Position numbers and translations under genes: made by a program
Source: Petrosia ficiformis
Taxonomy: Eukaryota > Porifera > Demospongiae > Haplosclerida > Petrosiidae
Direction: 5' to 3'
Length of the DNA: 64,000 nt
NCBI GenBank assembly: GCA_947044365.1
Contig: OX345636.1
Span: 4,112,001-4,176,000 of the forward strand
The notes under the pieces: generated by a model
Databases searched by the model: none
The model's input: the letters and a program-made list of their open reading frames with translations, nothing else
Told to the model about the DNA's origin: nothing
Shown: positions 1-13,136 of the stretch, piece after piece
Position numbering within the stretch: position 1 is the stretch's first letter
Layout of the letters: each line of letters starts with the position of its first letter

Positions 1-3000
1 TGTTCTAGTTGTAAACTCTAAGCACAACTAGATGTGACTATTTATACTGGATGTCACAGTGTTGAGTAAATGTGAAACTCATTTAGCCAAGTTTTAAAAC
101 ACCACATTCATTATTATAGTATACAGGATTGTGGCAATTGTAATACAAGACATAGTTTTATAGAAGCCCTTATTAATATGAGGAATGTATGTCTACAGGT
201 ATCATTAGCAACAGATGACATAACTAAATTGCAATAGTCAGAGTAATTATGTATGTGCATCAATCACATATATGTACATGAATGAATAATGATATTTTAT
301 CTCATTAATGTTGATGTATAATGCTGTTTCCTTCAAGCTACAGTCTCTTTTGTGTATTAGAAGAAATGAGTATAAAATATTATGTCATGCCTCACTATCA
401 TACTGTTTATCATTTACTAATGAAGAAAAGATTAAGTCCATTGTCTTATAAAAATATTTTTGGGGGTTGACTACAATGTACAATAATCAAGTGACATTCA
501 ACCACTGACATTTCCCATACTAGTCACCTAATACTGTTTTAAACAACATAATAATCTCTAATGCACAGTTACTTTTGGAGACGTAAGCGAACAACTAAAA
601 ATGTCAAATGATACATATAAGCACTGTAAATCTTCTTCATGATGAATAAAGCATTTGAATGTCTCACTCATTCTAACCATAAAGGTCTGGATTAAAAAAA
701 TGATCTAATCTCAAACTTTATTGAGCATCACCTTCATCACATGTTAAAAATTAATGCTTAATGCATCATAAAGAATATTATAAATTACTTCATAATAATT
801 AATGTAGATTAGCAAGTTCTCTAGTCATGTATAACTATATGATTATCATACTCATGAAATGTAACATAACATGTAACATGATACTAATGATTATAACATT
901 TTTGTACCATCAAACCACATCTGTTACTTTACCTACACATACAATTAGTATTTTTATGTTTATATATTTGAACACAGAATACATACAATTCTACTGTCTT
1001 CCAACAATGAAATTCTATAGATTTACTTTGAGAGAGGTTGACATTTTACAATATGAATAATAGTAATAAAAACAGGATTTAAATGGGTAATTAAAAAATA
1101 CTCCAAATTTATGATATTTCAGTGTGTGTATACACAATAATGTCATTTGAGTTTGCTACCATATTTACTAAATACTGTTTGGCTTTTGATTACATATGCA
1201 ATTTGGCAGCAAATTAGCTTATCATCAAGAGCTAAGTGCCATTATATCATTAAAAGAAGAGTAACATAACCTACTAAGATTAATTTTGTTAGAGTACAGC
1301 CTCTCTGTACTCAAACTTTCAATGGAATCACTTGAATGCAGTTGCCTGTATTATAAAACACATAAAAATAATTATATATTACGTTTGAGTGTAGCTCTCC
1401 AGCTATAGTGCAGTGGTTCTAAAAACCATTTGTTAAACACAGAAGTAAAAGGTTTGTAATAGAAATCTTTATATCAATATAAATCTTCATATAAAAAATA
1501 AAAACATTGTCAGTCTGTGTTATGATTGTCATCTATTTATTATTTTGGAAGCATAGTTATTCCACACTAAATTTAATTTAGTAAGCACCAAACAATACCC
1601 AGCTTTTTCTAGATAATTTCTATCTCATTTGTTAAGATAATGCCCTTTATGAACAAATTTGAAATTTTACACATAATAAATATAATTTATTAGATATTGT
1701 CAATGCTGATTTTGAAAGTTGTATTAAAAATATTTATTCGCTTTATCAATAATAGGGTATATTATTATACATACATTTTAAATCTTTCAGCTTCAATCCT
1801 TCCTATTTTATAATGTGTTATATATACTACTATAATTATTATATGAAATGAATAATACATAGTGTTGTGATGATAACTATGAACTAATTAGCAGACTAAA
1901 AGTCTGTGTAGAAACCCATACAAATATGAGGAATGGAATCATGTCGCACTGCAGATTGATACTATTAAGTATTGCTTTATAGTCCTGCTAAGATTATCGT
2001 AAACAACATCTTCCTTGCATTAAAATTTAACGCAAAATAGTTATTTGTGACACGGTGTGTTTGTGAAATAATTATATTACACTACTAATAATTTTGCGCT
2101 AAGTAGTAAGTAGCTGTATAGAATACTTGATAATTAACACCCACAATAATCAGCAAACAGAGTTTACTACTGCATATAAATTATATGAATATTGTAGTAG
2201 CAATAACTATACATTCTGACACTAAAAGAAGACATAATAATTATGTGTACGTAATATATACTAAACAGTGGGAGATATTAAGTGTAATAACTGAATCGCA
2301 GACTGTTTGTGCTGTGTGTACAATTTTATATCAAAAAAAACATGGAAATATTTTTCCAACAGTCAGTCTGTGTTATGATTGTCATGTGTTTATCATTTGG
2401 ATGCATAGTTATTCTAAACTTAGCATTTTAAATTTCCTTTAGTAAGCCCCCAACAATAGTCAGACATTTTGAAATTTTGCACATATTAAATATAATTTAT
2501 TAGATATCGTCAATTGTGATTTTGAAGTTGGATTATTACAAAATTTATAATAATTATGTACATTTTCAATCTGTCAGCTTCAATCTTTCCTTTTTACAAT
2601 GCATTTTCTAACGTGATAGTTATATATACTAGCTATGAACTAATGATAATGTGTTGTGGTGATAAGTATGAGCTAATAAGTAGACTAAAAGTCTGTGTAG
2701 AAACCATACAAATATGAGGAATGCAATCATGTCGCACTGCAAATTCAATAAACATTATAGGTTAAATGGTTTTATGTTTCTATGGTCTGTAACTCATATC
2801 AGATTACTAATAATAATGTGATGAGTAGTAAGTAGCTCTACAAAGGCTTTTGATAAGACCCACTAGAATCCTTATTAACAAACAGAGTTTACTGTAGTTG
2901 CCAAGTTCAATCATGTATGTCTTCTTCTCTAAATTGGTATATGGTATAATACATAATAATAATAATAATAAAAATACACATTAAAAAAAAATCCCATTCA

Positions 3001-3771
3001 GTGTCCTATATAGGTGTATTAATGAAATTAAAAAAAAAAAATGCTCATATGATATTTTTGTACACAAAAACATCATTTGAGTATTTTACCATAGTTACTC
3101 AATTCTGTTTGGTTTTAGTTTACACTATATAGCACAAGTCAACTTTGATATAGCTAGCTATTGAGTACTATAACTGATAAATTAAATTCCACTGACTGCA
3201 TATGCAATATTGGTGAATAACAAGAAAGATTTCTCCCTTTTAATAAAACAAACTATTATCCTCATAAAAAGAGTGATAGAGTAATAGTTACATATTATAA
3301 CATTCTTTATGATGCATTCAGCATTTTTACGTGGCACAAGTTTAAGATTACATCTCTTTTTAACTGATACCATTTTTGGCCATCCTGAGTGATAATGACT
3401 ATGATAGAAATGATAATAACTTTTAGTACCATTAAACTACATCTGTTACTGTACCTACAAATACAACTAGTAATTTTATTTTTATAATGACCAATAATGT
3501 CTAGTTTTGAATACATACATGAATACTATTTTCAAACAAACGATTGCAACAGATTTACTTTGATGAATGTACCATTGCCATGCTAACAAACACAGCAAGC
3601 CTGTCAAAGTTTTAGCCATTTTGAAATCAAAATAGTGTGTGCAATACTATTTGTTCAGGGAGGAAAGAATCCCTGGATAATACACAAAAGGTTAATTGTG
3701 ATTATATGTGCGTATCATGTGTATCATACTTTATGTTTCAATGCCTGCATTTTTCAGATATATGTAATGTA

Positions 3772-3828
<57 letters not shown>

Positions 3829-5575
3829 TTATTCCACATAATAACTAATTTTATCAATGGTCGCTTTGAAAGCTTTTATTTTTATAAAAAGAATATGATT
3901 ATAAAATAATATTAATCATTAATAATGTGTAAAAATGTCCATTCTAAATCCTTTAGCTTCCTATTTAAATGCATTTTGTAATGTGTATACATTGTAGTTA
4001 CATTACCTGTAATAAGTATTAATCATACAACATGTGAAATGAATAATACATTGTGTTGTGATATAACTACGAGCTAATTAATAAACCAAAAGCTTGTGAA
4101 GAAGCCCATACAAATGTGAGGAATGTAATCATGTCTCTCTGCAAACGATATAGGTTAAACAAGTTGCAAGTCACCTATTATACTGCTTCAGAGTACACTT
4201 ATAAATAGTATTTGCTTTTAATAGTCCTGTTTAAATTATCATAAGCAAATTGTTCTGCATGGATCTCAGTTATTATTTGTGACTCTACAGTCTGTAACAC
4301 ATATCCCATTACTAATAATCATTGATGAATTACAAGAACGTTTTCTCCCCTTTAGCAGATATATTACATTATCACAGGAGTGCTATTATACTCATAAGAA
4401 GAGTAACAGTTTATCCATACAGTACAGTATATAGAATACTTGTGAAAAGCTAGAATATTTGTAAACAACCTACCTTACACCTCAAAACTTTTCATCAATT
4501 TGGCAGAGAATTATTCTATCCTGGTGAATGAATTATCATCAAAAGAAGAGCAACGTAATCTATATTAATTTTGTCAGAGTACAGCCAACTCTGTATTCAA
4601 ACTTGCAACGGTTTCACTTGAATACGGTTGCCTGTATTCTAACAGTATATGGTTACGGGTGAGCAATAAGTTCAAGTTTTGAACACAGAATACATGCATA
4701 TACACAACTATATGCGATACATTTGAAAGAGACTCACACTTTACAATCAACTGATGATCATACTATAGCAGTGCTAACAAGACTGCCCAATCAAATATTT
4801 AGGTATTATACGATGAAAATAATTTGTGATTATATTTTTTATGTATCCACACATGTAGCAAAGAATCATTGTACACTGTCCAAAACGTTAATTGCGATTA
4901 TACACACATGTGTATCACATTTCATATTTCAACATCTGCATTTTTCTCAGAAATTTTACAAAACTGAGATAGATTTGGTAAATATGTACATAACATTGCA
5001 TGTAATGTAATGTATATGTAATTATATGTTATATGTATAATTATAGAATTTATATATTTGTAATAGCTACTATTTGTTTTTGCATCCACACAGGTAGTAA
5101 AGAATCCCTGTACACTGCACAATGCACAAAAAGCTATTTGCGCACGATTATACATGCATGTGTACGACAATTTATGTTCAACATCTGCAGAATGTTTACA
5201 TAACCGAGATATATAGATCAAGTAAGTGAAGAAATTGTGAAATGAATAACACATTCTGTTGTGATGACGACAGTGAGCTAATTAGACTAGTAGTAGAGTA
5301 AAAGAAGTCTTCACAAACTATAACAAATGATGTCTCACTGCAAATTTTGGGTAAATTCAACAAACTTTATAGGTTAAATGAGCTGGTTGTCACCTATTAT
5401 TCTGATTAGTTTGCTTCTTTGCAGTTTATGGATAGGAAATAACTTTTTGAATTGGGTCTCTAAATATCAGTCACTATAAATTATAATATAATTGTTCTAG
5501 TGGTACACTCTTAGCATGGCTAGATGTGAATCTTTATATACTGGGTGTCATAGTGTTGAGTAAATGTGAAACTCA
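1..5575 (+). repeat. Left arm of giant inverted repeat (outer part)
   Basis: This stretch reads as the reverse complement of about 17,795-24,098. Anchor pairs seen by eye are 1-60 with 24,040-24,098; 2,041-2,125 with 21,620-21,705; 2,185-2,320 with 21,420-21,560; 3,637-3,780 with 19,990-20,141; 4,300-4,400 with 19,020-19,100; and 5,500-5,575 with 17,798-17,880. Identity is high enough that accidental short reading frames are preserved in both arms. Small indels separate the arms. The arm also contains related internal modules: 1-1,950 resembles 5,500-5,575 plus 13,169-15,017 in direct orientation. I see no credible protein gene. The short open frames are AT-rich and are explained by the repeat. 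Confidence 0.85.
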
Positions 5576-5579
5576 TTTA
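5576..5579. repeat. Left TTTA target-site duplication
   Basis: TTTA lies immediately outside the left end of the 5,580-13,164 element and is repeated at 13,165-13,168. The uninterrupted palindromic partner site at 17,794-17,797 contains a single TAAA (TTTA on the other strand), which supports a 4-bp duplication on insertion. Confidence 0.8.
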
Positions 5580-5607
5580 AACAGATTCTATTTTCTATCA
5601 GGAAAAT
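5580..5607 (+). repeat. Left terminal inverted repeat
   Basis: These 28 bp match the reverse complement of 13,137-13,164 with two substitutions. Similarity fades into AT-rich sequence inward. Confidence 0.8.
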
Positions 5608-5852
5608 CTATTTTCATGTTTTTCTGAATAAAATTACACTTTTCATTACCTTTTTATTGTTTCTTCTGATTAAAATTGGAAAATAAGGATAGTTTTACAA
5701 ATTTTAAACATTTTGAAACATTATCTTTCAAATTTAAACAAATCTCCAATTTTGGAAAATTTGCATGTTGTGGAGTCATTGTAACAAAAAAAGGTAAGAT
5801 AAGAATAGTCAAAATGTGAAAATTGCTAAAATATCAAAATTGAATACACAAG

Positions 5853-8800
5853 TCATATAAGTTCCACTGCATTGTACAGCATCTTCAGTTCATCGATTGT
5901 GTTTCGGTTTAGTCGCATTGATTTTGAGAATGTTATTCCTGACATAATTACAGCAGTCCTTGGAAATGTCTCAGTGACTGGTATCCCCTTTTTCTTCCAT
6001 GCTATCCATTGATGGGTATACCCCCCATACCACCATTCGACAGTAACTTCAACATCTGAAAAACAACTAACCATTCCTATCTGTGGAATTTCATCATCAT
6101 ACTTCACAAGTCTGGTAGCAACAAAACCCTTGGTGGAAATGGAAGAGCGATAAATTTCAATTTTCTTTTTCCAGTCACCACTACATTCATCTAATCCCAC
6201 TGCTTTAGGCCTTTTAGCTTTAGAACCATCACTAGATTTTTTCCTCTTGCCAAGTGTGATCTATATGGATAGTAGGTAGAGTCTCTGAAATTTCAGAACC
6301 CTGTTTATTTATTATGTATAGTATTATACATTGATTTGATGAGTTTAAACATTCAAAAACTGACATACAAATATGTAATAAATAACAAACAATGAATTTC
6401 AAGTGTAAATTGATTTTTAGTGTGCTAAAGAGGCTATACACATAGTGTTAGATAAAAGAATAGGATAATGATTTTATACACATGATATTGATCAGACTAT
6501 AATTCTAGAGTGTTTTATTGAAAATTGATACACAAGTTGTTGGATAAAAATATAAATAAAAGTTATAGGTTACCTACTATCATGTCTACAACTATGATAT
6601 CAACACAAACATTATGTGTTACATAATTGTGCATGAATATCAAACACCTTAAGTGATAAACAGGAGCATCTTATACCAAACTGTGCCAAAAAGTGGGAAC
6701 AGCATAAAATTCTCAAAACACTTACACAAAGTACTCATTGATGACAATTTGATACTGCAGCAATAATTATTAAATTTATACCATAGAATAAAATTATAAT
6801 TATGTGGTTATAAAATTGGATGATCCAATCCTTCAACAATATGTAATTAACTAACCTTCCCCTTTTCATTTTTTTCTGTCTGCTGGAGTTCCAGAATTTT
6901 TCTTGGAAGTAATAGGGGTAGAACATTTGAGACTCGAGGCTGTGATATTATTGTATCCAAAGGCCACATAGGAAACTGTGAAGGTAAGGACAAGTAATCA
7001 GCCTCAAAGTTCTCCAGAAAGTGATTCCACCAAGCCGAGGTGTCTTCCATAAACACACCAGATTTTTGGTATTTGATATTGTCTGATCTAAGACGAGGCA
7101 AATCAATTTTATCCGGGGATGGCCTCACTAACTGAGGAGCATCTTCTATAGAATCCTAGAGTACAGAAATAATAAATAATTATAATCATTTCACCATCTC
7201 TAAACATTCATTACCTTGAGCAAAACCAGACCATTTCCATCATGGGGCTCCCACTTGCATTGGCTCCATGCTTTGTAGAACAGAGCTGCTTTGCCATTGA
7301 TGTTTCTTCTAAGTACAAAAATGTGGGGTGTTGTGTGGTTATGAATTTCCTCCAAGTGGGGTGCTATCCATGTTTTTATATCAAAAACATATCTAATAGT
7401 TTCTACATCATTAACCGTTTGATTGGATTCCTTAAAACGTTTTTCCATATCTATTAAAACAACAAAATTTATTAACTCATCCAGTTCGAAATATTTCATC
7501 AACTAACCAGACATTGTATGTGCATCATGTTTATGTAGATGTCTGGAAAGGCAGCTGAATGACTGGTCGATGTCTTCATGTGTATGACCTACCATCAAAA
7601 ATCCAAGTTCTATCTATAATATAATTATAATTGTAATTATAATTTTAAGAATGGTCCCTTTGTTGGCATTTATATATGAGGTTATATATATACATTTATG
7701 TTTACCTCTGTAAAGATACTTTCCTCAACTAAAAAGGCCAAGAACCCCAAAACATACTTATTCTTGTTTTCCCTGACGCAATTATCCATCTGAAGGCGTA
7801 GGAATGGTGGTAGTGGTCTTCTTTTAGCTATCTTAGCAAGAGTATACAAAAGAGTTGAAAGAGTAAGATTAGAGTCATGAGAATACTGGAGAAAATCGAA
7901 ATAACCAAAAGATCCAACTCCATGAACTAAGCAACCTGTCAAGTGACTCCTGAGACACCATAGGTTCTGGCAGGATTTTGGAATCCGAACAAGGTGAGGA
8001 ATATTAGTTTTATTCTGGTCCATTCCATCAATTATCATAGATATGTATTGACCTGGTTCAGAGATTGCTACCTGCCTGTTGCTATAATACCTAGCTCTTT
8101 CTTGTCTAAAAAAATATTAAGGGATTCATAACTCAAGTTAACAGTATTAAAAACAACATTGTACATACTCTTGGAGTTTCAAATGTTCAGATAGCATCTC
8201 TTTAAGAGCTTTCTTCTCGTCCTTATTCACACCTGCCTTGCACATCTCTAGTTTGATCAAAGTACAAAAATTGCACTTAGTAAATCTGCCTTCCTACAAT
8301 GAAATAAATTTTCACTAAAATACCAATAAATATAATATCTAAATTAAGTATAGAGATAAACTTACTCTAGGAATGGTTACATTGCGAAAGTTTTCTCTAA
8401 ATAATTTGTTGAATTGGGAGAAGCATACTGCAGCATTGGTGTCACCTGCGTGTAATTCTTCTATCATTGTTGAGTAAATGCTACGTTCAGTGAGGCATGT
8501 AGGCAAATAAATACCATGCTTGTCTGGTCGTTTATCTCCAATTCTTTCAAAATATTCTTCCATCCATGCAATTGTTTCAAAAGATTTACGAGATTTATTT
8601 CGTGGCCTTTTGTTTTCAAGCATGACGACTCCACTGAGAAACTCTTTTCTAATTCCATAAAAACGAGTGTTACTCAAGCCTAAGGTAGCTTGCCAAATCG
8701 ACTGACAGACAATTCGCCCACAAATTAGAAATTGTATGCTTTTCACATCCTTTGGCGCATCACTGGTGTTTGGACAGTGATATAAGAAGTAGTCTAACAA

Positions 8801-9184
8801 CCATTTTTTCTGCTGCTCACTACGTTGTGACCAAAATATAGAATGTGATTGCAAAATATCGTATGGAGTCAATCAATGTATTTCTTGAGCACATCGTGGT
8901 GCACAGCCATTCAATTCTAAAACTTTTGTGAGCTGCCATCCAGTTAGGTCCTTTACCAATGCAGATGGATCATACACATTCTTACGACATGGTTTCCGTG
9001 GACTTTTTCTTACTGGTGGAGAGATTGAGGGTTCGGTGTCGCTATCATTTTTAGGAGTACTGTCTGACCACTCACAGTGCGGACCCTGACTGTCGGATTC
9101 ATCAATGTCTGACCAGCTACAACTACTGAAAGACTCAGATTCCAGTTCGCTAGACCAGTCACAACTCTCTAAGTCTGAAGACAT
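5853..9184 (-). CDS. DUF7869-type DDE transposase, one in-frame TGA
   Basis: Seven coding exons were assembled from GT-AG sites with agreeing phases: 9184-8366, 8293-8169, 8105-7706, 7613-7508, 7450-7215, 7155-6856 and 6260-5853, about 797 codons. The family is the widespread invertebrate DUF7869 group of RNase H-fold transposase-like proteins. Recognised motifs in order are: a KKWLLDYF segment, a KCNFC cysteine pair (about residue 280), IIDGMDQNK (about 339-347), QMDNC (about 420-424) and GHTHEDIDQ (about 457-465). The acidic residues in the last three are the likely metal-binding set. A basic KRKK/KRPK stretch (about 667-682) could be a nuclear signal. The C-terminus (about 723-790) has a chromo/Tudor-like pattern, VEWWYGGYTHQWIAWKK. 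The start at 9184 was chosen because the upstream in-frame ATG (9322) would overlap the divergent gene. An in-frame TGA at 8875-8873 (codon 104) interrupts an otherwise continuous frame, so this copy is probably inactive. Confidence 0.8.
8873..8875 (-). other. In-frame TGA stop in DUF7869 gene
   Basis: The frame is open on both sides of this codon and both sides look like the same protein (Cys-containing N-terminal segment, then the KKWLLDYF region). A single substitution is the simplest explanation. A sequencing error cannot be excluded. Confidence 0.75.
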
Positions 9185-9293
9185 GCTGACACGATATAGC
9201 TCTCTTCGTAATGAAATTTTTACGCACTTAGATCTAATTACGAAAGAGGTGGGATCTGACGGTAAGGTGAAGGACAGCATCAATTTCGAAGAA
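9185..9293. promoter_or_regulatory. Shared divergent promoter with inverted repeat
   Basis: About 109 bp separate the two proposed start codons of the element's divergent genes, so they must share regulatory DNA. TTCGTAAT at 9205-9212 and ATTACGAA at 9237-9244 form an exact 8-bp inverted repeat with a 24-bp spacer, extended by pyrimidine- and purine-rich flanks. No TATA box is evident. The repeat could be a binding site for one of the element's own proteins. That is inference. Confidence 0.45.
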
Positions 9294-12200
9294 ATGCCTC
9301 CTAGTAAACCATGGTCGTTCACTGTTCAGAGCAAGCGTCTTTATCTGGAAGTTGGTGACAACATCGAGTATCGTTATGGGCCGGTTTTGGAAGTACAAAT
9401 TCACAAAGAAAAGCCAATGTGGATCAAAGTAAGTATGACAAAACGACCACTTTTAGTTATAGTTCAATAATTACAGTATGTTTGCATGGTTCTCCAAATT
9501 TAGTTATTTTTATATAATTATACAGTTAAATATGTTATTTATATTTGAAATAGGTTAAAAATGTTTGAGATTTTGGTTTTAGTTAACTTACTAAAAGGGC
9601 ATTGGTAGTCATCTTTGCAATAGACCTGTAATTTCACAATGCCTTACTAAAAGGGGTTTTAAAACAACAATCTATATAGCTATCAGAAGTATATATACAC
9701 CAGTTATTTTTCCTCATGACAATACAGGTGAAATTATTATTTGAAAAAAAACCAAAATTGCTGTCCCTTGATGCATTTAGCTGGAATTCTAATCCAGTGT
9801 GTAATTGGTTTCAGGGGTGCAAAGACAACAATGGTTTTTTGGTTATTTGGAGGGAAAAGATAAGTCCTCTACTGAATAAGAAAACAGGGGATTTTGATTC
9901 ATCTTTTGAAGACATACCAAACAGCTCAACCTGTACTCCTGTTGGTACAGGGGATCATGTTGATGAAGTGGATGATATTGCAACACCAAATCGTAAACGA
10001 AAATCATCTACAACCCCTCCATATTTATTGCCAACTTCCAAGAGTTTAAGAATGGAAGAAGAAAATGCTGCTAATTGTGATGAAACAGACATGGACCAAA
10101 AAATTAGGAACAACTTTTTAGGTATGATCTCATGCAAATCTTGCTTTACATGTTCTATTTCTATTCTTCTAGGATTTTATATGCTTCCAGTTTGTCGGTT
10201 AATGGAACCACCTAAACAGCTCTTAGTAAGAGATAAAAAAACAGTTTTCATAGAAGCGCTGAAGCAAGAAATGTTGGATAATCCATTAGGTGATGTGCAG
10301 CCCATCCTCTGTGTTGTTCAGTTGAAAGACAAAGAAAAGTTTGATTCAAAGATGAAGGAAGCATACACTTATTACACAATTGGAGGTAATCATTCACGTG
10401 AGGCTCTTCAGCAAATCCTCTCAGAAAAACCTGAATTAAGCCGTAATAGAACCTACACTCATAGATTATGCTCCATATATTCCAAAATGGAATCACATCT
10501 CCTTATTCGGTTAGCCTCCAAGCATAACCGTGCTACCAACTTCAGTCATGATATGACTGCTTGGGACAGAGTGAGTTACAATAATTATTATTCGAAATGC
10601 ACATGCTTATATGTTTATTTTTGAAGGTTCTGCAGTGTAGAAAATTGCTATTTGAAATGTCTCATATTTCTTATGAAGACATAGATCCCCCTGAAAGGCC
10701 ATCTGGGTGGAAAAAGACTTGCTCATTGCTGTTGACTCAAAAGGTTATATTACCTCCATACAAAATTAATATTATTGTTAATGCAATCAATCACTGTACT
10801 GTGTTGCACAGTTGTGTTTATTTCCAAGGAAGGGAGGGATTTTAGGTTTCTCACTTTTAAGAAACCCTTTGTGTTTACTAGACAACTATAGGTGATAGAA
10901 CCTATCTAAACATGTGGTTTAATCATGAATGTAATGTGATATGTCTAATGCTTATAATGTGACTTGTTTTTGTCCTGCTTTGAGTTAACCAAACCTTCTT
11001 CCCATGGAACATATATATAGGTTGAGCAATTAGATGATGCAATGGTATTTTACCTGGCCTCCCTTCCAAATGGAATTTTTAAAACGGTGGAGAAAATGTT
11101 TTTATTATACTCAAAAGGCCAACTGAAAGGACAAAAAATTCCTCGCAGCAAAAAGTCTGTTGCTGCTAAACCACCAGACCTCAAGGGCAGTAAGTTAAAA
11201 TGCCTTCGTGGAGTGGATTTGGAGGTTGGTCATAAATTATTGAAAGATGTAGTAGACATGAAGTCATCTTTGGTTGAACTATCAGGGGAATGCTCAGCAG
11301 TTAAACAACTCAACAAAATTCAAACTTGCTTTTTAAAGGTAACAAACCTTTCTAGTTGGAAAGAAGCTAATGAAAGATATCCTGAGCATACGAAAACAGA
11401 AAAACTAGAAACATTTTGTAAACTGAACTTCTCGTCTCCTACTATTCCAGAGCCCTTCATGAGATTTTGTCAGCAGGCCATGAAAGCAAAACGACTGAGC
11501 TCCATTTCTAAATCACATACAGATTCAAAAGTTGATGATGATCTGTTTATCACAGAATTAAATCACTGTTTAGCATTGTTTTTAAAGGAGAATGTGTTGG
11601 ATCTTGGGGAGAAGTTGGAAGATGTATGGAAAAAGGTTAAAAAAAATGTGTTGGATACATTAGTGTTTATATTTATAATGTGCATGTTTTCTGAATTTCA
11701 GGTCAGTTGTATTGTTGAGCATCAAGTTCAGTTTCTAGGTTTTACCCTTATTCTTATGGATGTGAGAAATCATTTCAACTGTACTGAACAGACAAAGGTG
11801 TATATAGCTGAATTATTATTACTATTACACTTGATTGTTGAATATGTATAATTATAATTACAGATTTTATCCCCAAGTACATTGGCAACTTCTGTTAGAG
11901 CTATCAATTTCAATGTGGGTCTTCAAACCTATACTCATGTATTTTTAACTAACCTGGAGGACATTGGAACAATAGCTAATGCTCTGTCAGATAGCTTTGG
12001 ACAAGTACAGACAGGTGTTCTAGCTTGTAAAAATGGTACAGCTCAGTGTGATGTATTTAATTGATATCAGGCTGTAGTTGTAATAATTTGGTGTTTCTAA
12101 CTAATTTTAGTTTTAGCAAATTTATACTAAGTATTTTAATGATGATATAATTATTGATATTTTACTTTTAGGTTCATGTAATTATGCTTATGGAATAGTC

Positions 12201-12914
12201 GCAGTCTTTAACAACATTGAAGAAGATGATACAAATACCAGTACTGTTTTCATATGTGAAATTGAAAATCATAAAGATGAGATCCCAATTATTTTCCTAC
12301 AATCGCTAGTGAAGCAGTACAGTAAAAAAAATGACTGGATACTTTCAGGAACAGGTATATATATATTAATAGTTTCAAATTTAGTAGCTATATAAGGTTC
12401 ATCTTGTACATAACTGTTGCAGTTTTGAATTTTGAATACTTGTGTTATATAAATATCACAGTATATATACACATGGATTTGAAGGCTATTACTAAAATAA
12501 TAATTTTGGTAATAGCCTTCTTGTAACTGAACTCAAAAATAATCATGAATTTTTGTTTGAGTCCAAAAATAATGATACAATTGCATGTGTTCATTTTTAA
12601 CTTCAAAAGAGGTTCTGAAATTTCAGATCTCCACCAAATCTTCAAATACTATGAAGTTTCAAAACTCTCAAAATCATATTGTTCATTGAAATCTGTTCTT
12701 GACAGGTGAAGGCAGTCTACTTGCAGGTGTTACACAAGGAAGAAACTGTATGCTACTAGAAAAAGACTCTAAGAGATATTTTGAATTAACGACTAAATCT
12801 ATTAAACTTCTCAATGCAGAAGAAGAAACTGTTTTTGATGAAGAACGTCCTGAAGATGACCTCAATGTGAACATGGATACTACAATAGAAACTACAATCG
12901 ATACTCCTGGATAA
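9294..12914 (+). CDS. ParB-like-domain protein of the transposon
   Basis: Nine exons join in phase: 9294-9428, 9728-10121, 10173-10570, 10627-10743, 11021-11635, 11702-11797, 11864-12035, 12172-12354 and 12706-12914, giving about 772 residues. Residues 185-310 resemble the ParB/sulfiredoxin-like fold: a PPKQLLV start, a PILCVV strand, and a YTIGGNHSREAL box (GGNHSREA at 247-254) corresponding to the G-[EN]-[RH]-R-x-x-A signature of ParB, followed by a long helical region. Box residues differ from the canonical GERRxRA, so CTP or DNA handling as in bacterial ParB is not assured. An acidic, Ser/Thr-rich linker with an RKRK basic patch precedes it (about residues 110-175). The remaining ~460 residues are unrecognised. 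The C-terminus is acidic. It is divergent from the transposase and probably acts with it on transposon DNA (inference). Exon 7's donor (gtacag) is the weakest junction. Confidence 0.7.
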
Positions 12915-13136
12915 CTATTTTATATTGATACTCTTGGATTACTATTTCATCTATCATTATTTTTTTCTTTATTTTGATAATTGCAATTGTGATGACAATA
13001 TTATTGACAGAATTCATAAGTAAGTGAATACTGGGTGCAGATTTTTCACATTCTGAAGAAATCTACATTCTGTGATAAGTAAAAATTCTCAATTTTACAA
13101 AACCTGCAATTCTGACAGGAACGAAAATAGAAAAAT

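Noticed and set aside
827..1060. Short open frames (MYNYMIIILMKCN.. type) in the arms
   Set aside because: They recur only because the DNA is repeated (also 14,097-14,345), are rich in Ile/Tyr/Asn from AT bias, and lack motifs.
3637..3909. 90-codon frame with a (YI)n run
   Set aside because: The run is a translated TA microsatellite; its mirror at 19,902-20,141 is the same repeat.
9185..9322. Longer N-terminus for the DUF7869 gene
   Set aside because: ATG at 9,322 overlaps the start of the divergent gene. ATG 9,184 gives a plausible acidic N-terminus; not certain.
9105..9470. Longer plus-strand start for the ParB-like gene
   Set aside because: Starting at 9,105 would overlap the first exon of the divergent transposase; ATG 9,294 avoids this and splices in phase.
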